A stretch of DNA of 64,000 nucleotides, from the NCBI RefSeq assembly GCF_000711885.1, contig NZ_JONK01000007.1, positions 107,540 to 171,539 on the forward strand, read 5' to 3'. The DNA is from Chromobacterium haemolyticum DSM 19808. GTDB taxonomy: Bacteria > Pseudomonadota > Gammaproteobacteria > Burkholderiales > Chromobacteriaceae. Each line of letters opens with the position of its first letter. The stretch's first letter is position 1. The notes under the pieces were generated by a model. The model ran no database searches. It was given only the letters and a program-made list of their open reading frames with translations, and had not been told where the DNA came from. The translations under genes and the position numbers were made by a program. This document shows positions 31,837 to 40,587 of the stretch, piece by piece.

Positions 31837-33603
31837 TCAAGCTCGTCTCTTGCCGCGCTCCCACATTTCCCGCCACGGCAACACTTTAGCCGCAGGCATG
31901 GGTTTGGCAATGCTGTAGCCCTGACCCAAATAGCAGCCTAGCCGCATCAAGACTGGCCAATATTTCTTGCGCTCAACGCCTTCGACAATAAAATCAATGG
32001 CGCGGCTCTGGCAGAATACCGCCATGCACTGAATCAACGAGGCGTTGAAGGAGCCCGGTTCCAATCCCTGCGCAAACGCTTTGTCCAGCTTGATCTCGGT
32101 GATTGGACAGTTTTTCAGGTAGGTAAAAGAAGTGAAGCCCGCCCCAAAATCGTCTATCGACAAGGACACGCCATGGGCGTGAAGTTGTTCTATCATCGCC
32201 TTAGCCTTGACCGGATTGATGACCAGCGCGGTTTCCGTCAATTCCAACACCAGCAGACTGGGTGGGATCTTGTAGCTGGCCAGCCGCGCCATCACCTCTT
32301 CCACAAATCGACTATCTTCCAGCATCCGCGCGGAAATGTTCACCGCCACCTTGAAGGGGTCCCGCAGCTGGTTGATCCATATCTGTTGCTGGGACAGCAC
32401 CAGTTCCAGCGTCAAATAAGTGAAACGGCTCAGTAGATTGCAAGATTCCAGCGTGGGCATGAAGTCATCGGGGTTTACCTGTCCCTGTATCGGGCTATTC
32501 CATCTGACCAAGGCTTCGAAGCCGACCACTTCCTCGGTGTCCAGCCGGACCTTGGGCTGGTAATGCATTTCCAGTTCCTTGTGCTGGAGCGCCCGGGTTA
32601 GCTGGGTAATCAAGGCCTGAGTGGTTTGCCCCGACTTGGGCCAGGGTTTGTCGTTTTCGCCCGCGTACAAGGCAACAGAGCCGAGATTGCTTTTTGCCTG
32701 ATACATCGCGATATCGGCGCAAGACAACAGCTGGACAGGGTCGCAGCCATGTTGCGGGCACATCGCCACGCCGAAGGAGGCGCCTATCGACAAGGCGTGT
32801 TCGCCCACCAGAATCGGCGCGTCAAGGGTATGCCCCACTTTCTCCGCCAAGGCCAACGCGCATTCCGCTCCATCCACCTCCAGCAGCAAGGCGGCGAACT
32901 CATCGCCGCCCAGGCGAGCGATGGTGTCCGAGCCTCTGAGCAGGCTGGCGAAGCGCGTGCCCACTTCCCGCAGCACCAAATCGCCGGTCTGATGGCCGAG
33001 TTTATCGTTGACCTCCTTGAAGCGGTCCAGATCTATCATCAACACGGCAAACGGCAACTGATTGCGAGCGTGCAATGCGCACAACTGCTCCAGGCGATCA
33101 AGAAACAGATTGCGGTTGGGCAAATCAGTTAGCGAATCGTAGAGGCTGCGGTGTTGCAATAGCAGCTCGGTTTCACGCAGCTTGGCTTGCATCGCCGCCA
33201 CCCGCACGCCGTCGCTGATGGTTTGGCGCAGCCGGTCCTCGGTCAGCTCGAACTTGGGCAGGTATTCGTATACCCCCAGTTTGATGGCCTCGGCGGCAAT
33301 GCGCTCATTGCCGGTGCCGGTGACCGCCACGATCAGGCAGGATTGATTGCGTTGCTGGATTGAGGGCACTAGTTCGCGCCCGTCGCCGTCGTCCAGTTTG
33401 AAATCCAGAAAAACAAAGTCAAACAGCTCCCGGCCCAGCAGACTCAAGGCGCTGGCCTTGGAGTCCGCTTCCAGGATTTGAGAGCATAAGGCGTTTCTGT
33501 GCAGCAGGCGGATGATGCGCTCGCGGTCGACGTCGTCGTCGTCCACTACCAGCACGCTGACTTGCTGCGGCGCCTCTTGCAGGCACTCGACATCGTCGAT
33601 CAT
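31837..33603 (-). CDS. response regulator with GGDEF and EAL domains
   Basis: This 588-residue protein has a receiver domain (about residues 15-130, phospho-acceptor D67, acidic cluster DDDD at 21-24), a GGDEF domain with an intact GGDEF at 232-236 and a product-inhibition I-site RGSD at 223-226, and an EAL domain with E363-A-L, NISAR, ELTETALV, DDFGAGFTSF, KLDKAF, EGVE and GYSIAKP. Both enzyme halves look complete, so it could make or destroy c-di-GMP depending on phosphorylation. It is the third gene of an operon with the single-domain receiver (5-bp gap) and the PAS kinase, its likely phosphate donor. Confidence 0.92.
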   Translation of the reverse strand: MIDDVECLQEAPQQVSVLVVDDDDVDRERIIRLLHRNALCSQILEADSKASALSLLGRELFDFVFLDFKLDDGDGRELVPSIQQRNQSCLIVAVTGTGNERIAAEAIKLGVYEYLPKFELTEDRLRQTISDGVRVAAMQAKLRETELLLQHRSLYDSLTDLPNRNLFLDRLEQLCALHARNQLPFAVLMIDLDRFKEVNDKLGHQTGDLVLREVGTRFASLLRGSDTIARLGGDEFAALLLEVDGAECALALAEKVGHTLDAPILVGEHALSIGASFGVAMCPQHGCDPVQLLSCADIAMYQAKSNLGSVALYAGENDKPWPKSGQTTQALITQLTRALQHKELEMHYQPKVRLDTEEVVGFEALVRWNSPIQGQVNPDDFMPTLESCNLLSRFTYLTLELVLSQQQIWINQLRDPFKVAVNISARMLEDSRFVEEVMARLASYKIPPSLLVLELTETALVINPVKAKAMIEQLHAHGVSLSIDDFGAGFTSFTYLKNCPITEIKLDKAFAQGLEPGSFNASLIQCMAVFCQSRAIDFIVEGVERKKYWPVLMRLGCYLGQGYSIAKPMPAAKVLPWREMWERGKRRA

Positions 33604-33608
33604 TGCGA

Positions 33609-34055
33609 TTACCGGGCCGGCAAAACCACGGACTGGGCGTAAGAATGCAGTAGATCCATCAGTTTCACGAACTGCGGACCCACGGCGGATTTCATCATAT
33701 AGCCCGCCACGTTTTCCTCGTAAGCGCGCATGCGGTCCGTGTCCCGCGACGAGGTGGTCAGCACGAAGATCACCGAATTGCGCAACTGGTTGTCGGCGCG
33801 GACGGTTTCGAGAAATTGAAAACCGTCCATCCGCGGCATATTGAGATCCAGCAAAATCAGAAAGGGGCTGGTGATCCGCTTGCTGTCGTGCGTTCCCCGC
33901 AGGATTTGCAAGGCCTCAAGGCCATCGCAGGCGGTCACCATATTGCACTCAAGCCCTTGGCGGCGCACGCCGCGCAATACGCCTTCAATGGCCACGTCAT
34001 CGTCATCCACCAGTAGAACCGTAATGTCGCTTGATATCACCGCGCTTGCCATCAT
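33609..34055 (-). CDS. single-domain response regulator (Rcp1/CheY-like)
   Basis: This 148-residue stand-alone receiver has the acidic pocket VDDDDVAIEG at residues 16-25, phospho-acceptor D70 in LLDLNMPRMDG, switch T near 96 in LTTSS and K in MKSAVGPQ. It lacks an output domain and is of the type that pairs with phytochrome-like or PAS kinases as a phosphate shuttle. I use the ATG at 34055, which overlaps the kinase stop codon (translational coupling). It lies between the kinase and the REC-GGDEF-EAL gene, so it may compete for, or relay, phosphate. Confidence 0.88.
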   Translation of the reverse strand: MMASAVISSDITVLLVDDDDVAIEGVLRGVRRQGLECNMVTACDGLEALQILRGTHDSKRITSPFLILLDLNMPRMDGFQFLETVRADNQLRNSVIFVLTTSSRDTDRMRAYEENVAGYMMKSAVGPQFVKLMDLLHSYAQSVVLPAR

Positions 34056-35527
34056 TCCATCTCCTTGAGCGGAAACCGCGGCCAGCGGATACGGAAACAA
34101 GCGCCGCCCAGCGTGCCGTTTCGATCCAGAACCACGGAGCCGCCATTGCTGTTGACCATGCGGCGGGTTACCGCCAGTCCAACGCCATGCCCCGCCGCCT
34201 GGCTGCTGGCGCGGTGAAACAACTTGAAAATACGCTCTTCAGAGCCCTCCGGTACGCCAACGCCGTCGTCTTCCACCGTGAACAGATTAAAGCGCCCTTC
34301 TTCCTCCACCGTGATGCGAATCACGCCTTTGCCTCCGCCGTGATGCTTGCAGGCATTGGACAGCAAATTGCGGATCGCCAAGGACAGCGGCGTGCGGGCG
34401 GCGGGAAACGGCCTGGCGTTGATTTCAACCTCCAGCCGGAAATCGGGGGAAATATCGAGAAGCTCCAGGGTTTCGCGCACCAGTTGGCCGGGGTCGATCT
34501 CTTCGATTCGTTCATCCTGACGGCCTGCCCTCGCGTATTCCAACAAGTCTTCTATCATGCGTTCAGCGCGGGCGATGCGCTCTTCGGCCCGGGCAAAGTT
34601 TTTCTCTATGTCCGCGCTGAGCTGGGACGGATCCAAATCTTCGCGAATCCACGAAATCAGATCCGCGATGCCGCGCAAAGGCGAGCGCAAATCATGGGAG
34701 GCCACATAAGTGAACTCCTCCAGCTGAGCATTGGCCTGCTGCAGCGTTTCCTCAAATTTCTTGCGCAAAGAGATGTCGGTGATTGCGGCCAACACCTGCC
34801 GCTCCCCTTCGGTTTCCAGCGGGGTCAGCCCCACTTCCACCGGAAATTCGCTGCCGTCCCGGTGCTGGGCCAGCAGGTCGCGCCCGGAGCCCATCGCCCG
34901 CACTTCCGGCGCCTTGGCGAAGGCGGAGCGCAAAGCCGGGTGGCCGTTTCTCACGCGCTGCGGCAGCAGCACCTCCACGGGCTTGCCGACCAGCTCGCCT
35001 GGCGGATAACCAAACATGGCGTCCAGTGCTTGATTGGTCATTGAAATCCTGCCATCCGCGCCCGCCATCAGCAGGCCGATAGGCAGTGAAGACACCACTT
35101 TGGAAAAGCGATGCTCAAGCCGGCGCCGCGGCGTGATGTCGCTGACAAAGGCCACCGCGCAGACTTCGTCGTCGTGCGGCATCGAACCCAGGCCGATTTC
35201 GATCGGGAACTGGCGTCCATCTGCGTGTTGGGCAAACAGCTCGCGGCCGCTGCCCATGGTTCTGGGCGTGGGATTGGCAAAAAACAGCTGACGAAAATCT
35301 AGATGGCGTTCGCGAATATCCGCCGGCAACAGCATTTCCACCGGCTGTCCAAGGAGCTGGGCCTTACTGTAGCCAAACATGTTTTCCAGCGCGCTATTGA
35401 CGTAGAGCATGCGTCCATCGGCCGCCACCACCAACACCCCCACCGGGGCGGCCTCTACGACGGAAGCCAGGCCGGCATTACCGGCGGCGCCCGCGGCAGG
35501 AACCTTTTCCGGAAATTTGAACGACAT
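34052..35527 (-). CDS. PAS-PAS sensor histidine kinase
   Basis: The 491-residue protein is soluble, with no membrane helix. It has two similar PAS domains (about 20-135 and 145-255), each with the FGYxxxxLxGxPVExLLP and MGSGRxLxAQHxDGxxFPxEVGL pattern, so they arose by duplication. The HisKA box VASHDLRSPLRGI (H278) and a HATPase domain (N box NLLSNACKHHGG, G1 VEDDGVGVP, G2 AGHGVGLAV) follow. The start at 35527 leaves a short head before the first PAS; an upstream start would add a positively charged tail without clear support. First gene of the three-gene signalling operon. The signal is cytoplasmic and unknown. Confidence 0.9.
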   Translation of the reverse strand: MSFKFPEKVPAAGAAGNAGLASVVEAAPVGVLVVAADGRMLYVNSALENMFGYSKAQLLGQPVEMLLPADIRERHLDFRQLFFANPTPRTMGSGRELFAQHADGRQFPIEIGLGSMPHDDEVCAVAFVSDITPRRRLEHRFSKVVSSLPIGLLMAGADGRISMTNQALDAMFGYPPGELVGKPVEVLLPQRVRNGHPALRSAFAKAPEVRAMGSGRDLLAQHRDGSEFPVEVGLTPLETEGERQVLAAITDISLRKKFEETLQQANAQLEEFTYVASHDLRSPLRGIADLISWIREDLDPSQLSADIEKNFARAEERIARAERMIEDLLEYARAGRQDERIEEIDPGQLVRETLELLDISPDFRLEVEINARPFPAARTPLSLAIRNLLSNACKHHGGGKGVIRITVEEEGRFNLFTVEDDGVGVPEGSEERIFKLFHRASSQAAGHGVGLAVTRRMVNSNGGSVVLDRNGTLGGACFRIRWPRFPLKEME

Positions 35528-35631
35528 CTCGCCCTGCTTTCTCCTATGTTTTATTGCTGTAGGTTTAGCATAGGGTTTTCTCAAGCGCTGTTAATTCTGA
35601 TGTCCTATCCGCTTCATCGACAACGCTTTGC

Positions 35632-36441
35632 TCAAGCAAGCAGCAAGGCCAGTTCCGCCGCCGCCTCGCGCAGCACCGGCAAGATGCGCAGCAACAAATC
35701 CTCGCGGCTGACGCGCGCGGCCTGCACGCCGACATTGATCGCCGCCGCGGCGCGGCCATCGCCCCCGATGATGGGCACGGCAATGGAACGCAGACCGATT
35801 TCCAGTTCCTGATCTATCAAGGCGTAGCCCTGCTCCGCCACCCTCGCCAGCTCCGCCTCCAACTCCGGCCGCTCTACGATGGTGTGCGGCGTGTGCTGGA
35901 CCAGCCTCGCCCGGTCCAATAGTTGAGCGAGCTCGGCGGCGGGCAGCCGGCTCAGCATCGCTCGGCCCATTGATGTGCACGTCGCGGGCAAACGGCTGCC
36001 TATATCCAGATCCACCGTCATGATTCGGCTGGTGAAGGCACGCGCGATATAGAGGATGTCGTCGCCGTCCAGGATGGCGATAGAGCTGGATTCGTTGACG
36101 CTGCTGCTGACGTGGCGCAGCACAGGCTGGCCGGCGCGCGCCAACGGCGTTGAGCCCAGATAGGCGTGGCCCAGCGCCAGAATGCGCGGCCGCAGGGCGA
36201 AATGGCGGCCGTCCTCGCTGTCCACGAAACCCAGCTTGTTCAAGGTGTACAAGCAGCGTCGCACCGCTGCGCGAGGAATGCCGGTGCGCTGGCTGATCTG
36301 CGAAGTGGACAGCAGGCGCCGCTGTGCGGAGAACGCCTGAATCACCGCCAAGCCCCGCGCCAGCGAGGCCATGTAGTTGGGGTCGCCGCTAAAGGTCTCT
36401 TCCACGCCTTCTTCGGAAATGGGGTCTTGCCGCTGTTGCAT
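35632..36441 (-). CDS. pcaR: IclR-family regulator PcaR
   Basis: This 269-residue protein has an N-terminal winged helix (LLSTSQISQRTGIPRAAVRRCLYTL, about residues 43-67) and an IclR effector domain with the conserved VNESSSIAILDGDDILYIAR and TSMGRAMLSRL segments typical of the PcaR/PcaU/PobR branch. It stands divergent to pcaIJF. Between them lies an exact 15-bp PcaR-type box. Known members activate the 3-oxoadipate genes with 3-oxoadipate as inducer; I infer the same here. Confidence 0.9.
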   Translation of the reverse strand: MQQRQDPISEEGVEETFSGDPNYMASLARGLAVIQAFSAQRRLLSTSQISQRTGIPRAAVRRCLYTLNKLGFVDSEDGRHFALRPRILALGHAYLGSTPLARAGQPVLRHVSSSVNESSSIAILDGDDILYIARAFTSRIMTVDLDIGSRLPATCTSMGRAMLSRLPAAELAQLLDRARLVQHTPHTIVERPELEAELARVAEQGYALIDQELEIGLRSIAVPIIGGDGRAAAAINVGVQAARVSREDLLLRILPVLREAAAELALLLA

Positions 36442-36549
36442 CTTGCCTCCTTTTTTTCATCTTGAGCGATTACCGCACACTATTGTGATCATCGTATTGA
36501 CCCCGCGGCTGGCCGGCAAGCATGCTGAATGCGCGATTAAAGTTATTTG

Positions 36550-36564
36550 GTTCGATAATCGCAC
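36550..36564. promoter_or_regulatory. PcaR box upstream of pcaI
   Basis: GTTCGATAATCGCAC matches exactly, as I recall it, the 15-bp PcaR recognition sequence of the Pseudomonas putida pcaIJ promoter. It ends 41 bp before the pcaI start, compatible with overlap of the -10 region. GAGCGATTACCGCAC near 36463-36477 looks like a second, weaker site closer to pcaR. Confidence 0.8.
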
Positions 36565-36605
36565 AACCTCTTTTATGGCTGCACGCAGCCCGCAAAGGAC
36601 AGTCG

Positions 36606-37298
36606 ATGATAGATAAAACGGTAAGCTCGCCCGCCGCCGCCATTGCCGACATCCACGACGACGCCACGGTAATGATTGGCGGCTTCGGCGTCGCCGGCCA
36701 GCCGGCGGAATTGATCGACGCGCTGATAGACCATGGCGCGCGCAATCTCACCATCGTCAACAACAACGCCGGCAACGGCGAAACCGGGCTGGCCGCCTTG
36801 CTGCGGGCACGCCGGGTTCGCAAGATCGTCTGCTCGTTTCCGCGCCAGGCGGACTCCCAGGTGTTCGACGCGCTCTACCGCGCCGGCGACATCGAACTGG
36901 AATTGGTGCCGCAGGGCAATCTGGCGGCGCGCATCCAGGCCGCCGGCGCCGGGCTGGGCGCCATCTTCACACCCACCGGCTACGGCACTCTGCTGGCGGA
37001 AGGCAAGGAAACCCGCCGGATCAATGGCCGCGACTATGTGCTGGAGCTCCCCATCCACGCCGACTTCGCGCTGATCAAGGCCTGCCGAGGGGACCGCTGG
37101 GGCAATCTGCAATACCGCAAGGCGGCGCGCAACTTCGGCCCCATCATGGCCGCCGCCGCGCGCCAGACCATCGTCCAGGTGGGGCAGCTGCTGCCGCTAG
37201 GCGAAATGGACCCGGAAACCGTGGTGACGCCGGGCATCTTCGTTCACAAGCTGGTTTGCGTCGGCGGCCAGTTAACGCAAGGAGGCCGGCATGAATAA
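36606..37298 (+). CDS. pcaI: 3-oxoadipate CoA-transferase subunit A
   Basis: This 230-residue alpha subunit of the succinyl-CoA:3-oxoadipate CoA-transferase carries the family pattern ATVMIGGFGVAGQPAELIDAL near the start, NNNAGNGETGLAALL and the GTGxG-like region FTPTGYGTLLAEGKETR. With PcaJ it moves CoA from succinyl-CoA to 3-oxoadipate. The ATG at 36606 has AAAGGAC before it and aligns with the family N-terminus; the longer open frame upstream would run through the PcaR box. Its end overlaps pcaJ by eight bases. Confidence 0.94.
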   Translation: MIDKTVSSPAAAIADIHDDATVMIGGFGVAGQPAELIDALIDHGARNLTIVNNNAGNGETGLAALLRARRVRKIVCSFPRQADSQVFDALYRAGDIELELVPQGNLAARIQAAGAGLGAIFTPTGYGTLLAEGKETRRINGRDYVLELPIHADFALIKACRGDRWGNLQYRKAARNFGPIMAAAARQTIVQVGQLLPLGEMDPETVVTPGIFVHKLVCVGGQLTQGGRHE

Positions 37299-37950
37299 AC
37301 GACTGAATCGCGAGCAGATGGCGGCGCGGGTGGCGCGCGACATCCCGGAGGGCGCGTACGTCAACCTGGGCATTGGCCTGCCCACCCGGGTGGCCGACTA
37401 TCTGCCGCCGGAGCTGGACATCTTCCTGCACAGTGAAAACGGCCTGCTGGGCATGGGGCCGGCGCCGGCTCCAGGTCAGGCGGACCCAGACCTGATCAAC
37501 GCCGGCAAGGAGCCGGTCACGCTATTGCCGGGCGGCTGCTTTTTCCATCATGGCGATTCTTTCGCCATGATGCGCGGCGGTCATCTCGACATCTGCGTGT
37601 TGGGCGCCTTTCAGGTATCCAGACGCGGGGACCTGGCCAACTGGCACACCGGCGCGCCGGACGCCATCCCGGCGGTGGGCGGCGCGATGGACCTGGCCAT
37701 CGGCGCCAAGCAGGTGTTTGTGATGATGGAGCATCTGAACAAACAGGGCGAATGCAAACTGGTGGAAACCTGCAGCTACCCTCTGACCGGCGTGGCTTGC
37801 GTACACCGTGTGTACACCGACCTGGCGGTGATAGACCTCCGCGACGGAGAGTTGCTGGTGCGCGAATGCGTACCCGGTCTGGATTTCGATGAATTGCAGC
37901 GGCTGACTCCGGTTCGGCTGACCGACGCCCGCCAAGGAGATGTCCAATGA
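37291..37950 (+). CDS. pcaJ: 3-oxoadipate CoA-transferase subunit B
   Basis: This 219-residue beta subunit holds the catalytic glutamate E49 in LHSENGLLGMGP, which forms the CoA thioester intermediate, together with NLGIGLPTRVADYLP and GGHLDICVLGAFQVS. Length is normal. It is coupled to pcaI by an eight-base overlap, and an ATGA overlap couples it to pcaF. The first base of its reading frame follows AAGGAGG. Confidence 0.95.
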   Translation: MNKRLNREQMAARVARDIPEGAYVNLGIGLPTRVADYLPPELDIFLHSENGLLGMGPAPAPGQADPDLINAGKEPVTLLPGGCFFHHGDSFAMMRGGHLDICVLGAFQVSRRGDLANWHTGAPDAIPAVGGAMDLAIGAKQVFVMMEHLNKQGECKLVETCSYPLTGVACVHRVYTDLAVIDLRDGELLVRECVPGLDFDELQRLTPVRLTDARQGDVQ

Positions 37951-39149
37951 GACAGGCTTATATCTGTGACGCCATCCGCACGCCCTTCGGCCGCTACGGC
38001 GGCGCGCTGTCAGCCTTGCGCGCCGACGACCTGGCCGCCCTGCCCTTGGCCGCCTTGCAGCAACGCAATCCGGGCGCGGACTGGGCCTTGTTGGACGATG
38101 TGCTCTATGGTTGCGCCAACCAGGCCGGCGAAGACAACCGCAACGTGGCGCGCATGGCCGCGCTGCTGGCCGGCCTGCCGGCGTCCACCCCTGCCAGCAC
38201 GGTCAACCGCCTCTGCGGTTCCAGCCTGGACGCCATCGGCCAGGCCGCGCGCGCCATCAAGAGCGGCGAAGCCGAATTGCTGATCGCCGGCGGCGTGGAG
38301 AGCATGAGTCGCGCGCCCTATGTGATGGGCAAGGCGGACAGCGCTTTCGCCCGTAATCTGCGCATAGAGGACAGCACCATGGGCTGGCGTTTCGTCAACC
38401 CCTTGCTGCGCGAGCGCTATGGCGTGGACTCAATGCCGGAAACCGCGGAAAACGTGGCCGAGCAGTTCCGCATCTCGCGCGCGGATCAGGACGCCTTCGC
38501 GCTGCGCAGCCAGCTGCGAGCCGCCGCCGCGCAGGAAGCCGGCCGGCTGGACGATGAATTGATGGAAGTGCTGATTCCGCGCGCCAAGGGCGAGCCGCTG
38601 AGTTTCACGCGCGACGAACACCCGCGCGCCACCTCTCTGGAAGCGCTGGCTCGGCTCAAGGGCGTGGTGCGGACCGACGGCAGCGTCACCGCCGGCAACG
38701 CCTCCGGCATCAACGACGGCGCGGCGGCGCTGCTGCTGGCCGGAGAAAACGCGCTGAAACGCCATGGGCTGACGCCGCGCGCGCGCGTGCTGGCCATGGC
38801 CAGCGCCGGCGTGGAGCCTCGCATCATGGGCTTCGGCCCGGCCCCGGCCATCCGCAAAGTCCTGGCTCTGGCCGGGCTGCGCCTCGACCAAATGGACGTA
38901 ATCGAACTTAACGAGGCCTTCGCCGCCCAGGCGCTGGCTGTATTGCGAGACCTGGGCTTGCCGGACAACGCCGAACACGTCAATCCCAACGGCGGCGCCA
39001 TCGCCCTTGGCCATCCTCTGGGCGCCAGCGGCGCGCGCCTGGCCGCCACCGCGCTGTACCAATTGCAACGCAACGGCGGCCGTTATGCGCTGTGCAGCAT
39101 GTGCATAGGCGTCGGTCAAGGCATCGCGCTGATCATCGAGCGCGTCTGA
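37947..39149 (+). CDS. pcaF: 3-oxoadipyl-CoA thiolase
   Basis: This 400-residue thiolase cleaves 3-oxoadipyl-CoA into acetyl-CoA and succinyl-CoA. The nucleophile C90 lies in NRLCGSSLDAIGQAAR; the catalytic His is in GGAIALGHPLGASGARL and the second Cys in LCSMCIGVGQGIAL. The RTPFGRYGGALSALRADDLAA head is characteristic of the PcaF subgroup and not of acetoacetyl-CoA thiolases. Last gene of the pcaIJF operon; a partial dispersed repeat follows. Confidence 0.94.
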   Translation: MRQAYICDAIRTPFGRYGGALSALRADDLAALPLAALQQRNPGADWALLDDVLYGCANQAGEDNRNVARMAALLAGLPASTPASTVNRLCGSSLDAIGQAARAIKSGEAELLIAGGVESMSRAPYVMGKADSAFARNLRIEDSTMGWRFVNPLLRERYGVDSMPETAENVAEQFRISRADQDAFALRSQLRAAAAQEAGRLDDELMEVLIPRAKGEPLSFTRDEHPRATSLEALARLKGVVRTDGSVTAGNASGINDGAAALLLAGENALKRHGLTPRARVLAMASAGVEPRIMGFGPAPAIRKVLALAGLRLDQMDVIELNEAFAAQALAVLRDLGLPDNAEHVNPNGGAIALGHPLGASGARLAATALYQLQRNGGRYALCSMCIGVGQGIALIIERV

Positions 39150-39176
39150 AAACCTGTTCGCCGTTCACCGCGCGTC
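39150..39176. repeat. left end of dispersed AACCTGTT element (copy 7, partial)
   Basis: AAAACCTGTTCGCCGTTCACCGCGCG just after the pcaF stop codon resembles the left ends at 47704 and 49721 (AACCTGTT followed by a GCCGCGCG-like stretch). No right end is seen before the next gene. Confidence 0.4.
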
Positions 39177-39231
39177 GGCTAGCGCTACACGGCGAGAGCC
39201 GACCGCGCGCCCACTCTCATAGGAGCCTCCC

Positions 39232-40572
39232 ATGCAGAACAAGCCTATGGATATCAGCGAGTTCATCGACGATAGCCCGCTGTCCCGCTATCAAGTCATG
39301 GTGCTGACGCTGTGTTTTCTCATCGTGCTGCTGGACGGTTTCGACACCGCCGCCATCGGTTACATCGCGCCGGAGCTGATTGGCCAATGGGGTATTACCC
39401 GCAGTCAATTGGCTCCGGCTTTCGGAGCCGGCTTGTTTGGCATGCTGGTAGGCAATTTCGCCTTCGGTCCGGTGGCGGACCGGCTGGGCCGCAAACGGGT
39501 CTTGCTGCTGTGCACCTTGATCTTCGGCCTGGGCACCTTGACCTCGGCGCAATCCGAATCGATAGAAACGCTGGCGCTGTTGCGCTTTATCACCGGTATC
39601 GGCCTGGGCGGCGTGCTGCCCAATTGCATTACGCTGAGCTCGGAATACTCCCCTGCCCGCCACCGCATGTTGCTGGTGACGCTCAGCTACGCGGGGTTCA
39701 CCGCCGGATTGGCGCTGGGCGGCGGCGTCGCCAGCCAGATCATCCCGTTATGGGGTTGGCAAGGCGTACTGGTGGCTGGCGGTCTGGCGCCTCTGCTCTT
39801 GCTGCCCTTCATGGCATGGCTGTTGCCGGAGTCCGTGTGCTATCTCGCCGGCAGGCCGGAACAGGAAGCCGCGCTGCGCCGCATCGTTGCCCGCATCAAT
39901 CCGGACCCACATTGGCAAAGCCAGTCCTTTCGCCATGAAAACGCGGCGGCGTCCGGCCGCGCCTCGGCCAGTCTGCTGTTCGTCGCCGGCGCTCGCGCCC
40001 GCACTTTGCTGTTGTGGCTGACTTTTTTCTGCTGCTTGTTCGTGTTTTATCTGCTGACCAACTGGATGCCCACCATTCTGCGGGACCATGGTTACAGCAC
40101 GGCGCAAGCGGCGCGCATCAGCGCCATGGTGCCGTTGGGAGGCGCGGTGGGCGGCGTGGTCATGGCCATGCTGATCGACCGGATGGGCGCGCGCCGGGTG
40201 CTGCCCTGCTTGTGCTTGCTGGCTGCGCTGGCCCTATCCGCGGTGGGCGCGGCGTTGAGCGACGGCGGCTGGCTGTTCGCCACGGTGTTCCTAGTGGGCT
40301 TCAGCCTGACCGGAGCCTTGAACAATTTGAGCATACTCGCCGCCACGCTCTACCCCACCCAAGCGCGCGCCACCGGGGTAAGCTGGGCGCTGGCGGCCGG
40401 CCGCGCCGGCTCCATCATCGGCTCGATGACCGGCGCTCTGCTGCTTTCCGCAGCGGGTTCGGCGCACGGTTTCTTCGCTTGGGCCGCCGCGCCGGTGCTG
40501 GCCGGCGCGCTAGCCTTGTTCGCGATGGCGCGGCTGGATGCGGCGCCTGCGGTTTTGAAATCCCAGACATAG
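39232..40572 (+). CDS. aromatic acid:H+ symporter, AAHS family (PcaK/BenK type)
   Basis: This 446-residue MFS transporter has twelve helices. It shows the AAHS hallmarks LLDGFDTAAIGYIAPEL in helix 1, a GPVADRLGRKRVLL loop 2-3 motif and RFITGIGLGGVLPNCITL in helix 4. AAHS members import protocatechuate, 4-hydroxybenzoate, benzoate, muconate or related acids with protons. In this cluster anthranilate, muconate or 3-oxoadipate-pathway aromatics are all plausible; the sequence does not settle it. It sits between pcaF and pcaD and is followed 15 bp later by pcaD, so the two are one operon. GGAG is placed 10 bases before the ATG. Confidence 0.85.
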   Translation: MQNKPMDISEFIDDSPLSRYQVMVLTLCFLIVLLDGFDTAAIGYIAPELIGQWGITRSQLAPAFGAGLFGMLVGNFAFGPVADRLGRKRVLLLCTLIFGLGTLTSAQSESIETLALLRFITGIGLGGVLPNCITLSSEYSPARHRMLLVTLSYAGFTAGLALGGGVASQIIPLWGWQGVLVAGGLAPLLLLPFMAWLLPESVCYLAGRPEQEAALRRIVARINPDPHWQSQSFRHENAAASGRASASLLFVAGARARTLLLWLTFFCCLFVFYLLTNWMPTILRDHGYSTAQAARISAMVPLGGAVGGVVMAMLIDRMGARRVLPCLCLLAALALSAVGAALSDGGWLFATVFLVGFSLTGALNNLSILAATLYPTQARATGVSWALAAGRAGSIIGSMTGALLLSAAGSAHGFFAWAAAPVLAGALALFAMARLDAAPAVLKSQT

Positions 40573-40587
40573 GTAAAGGAGCCCGTC

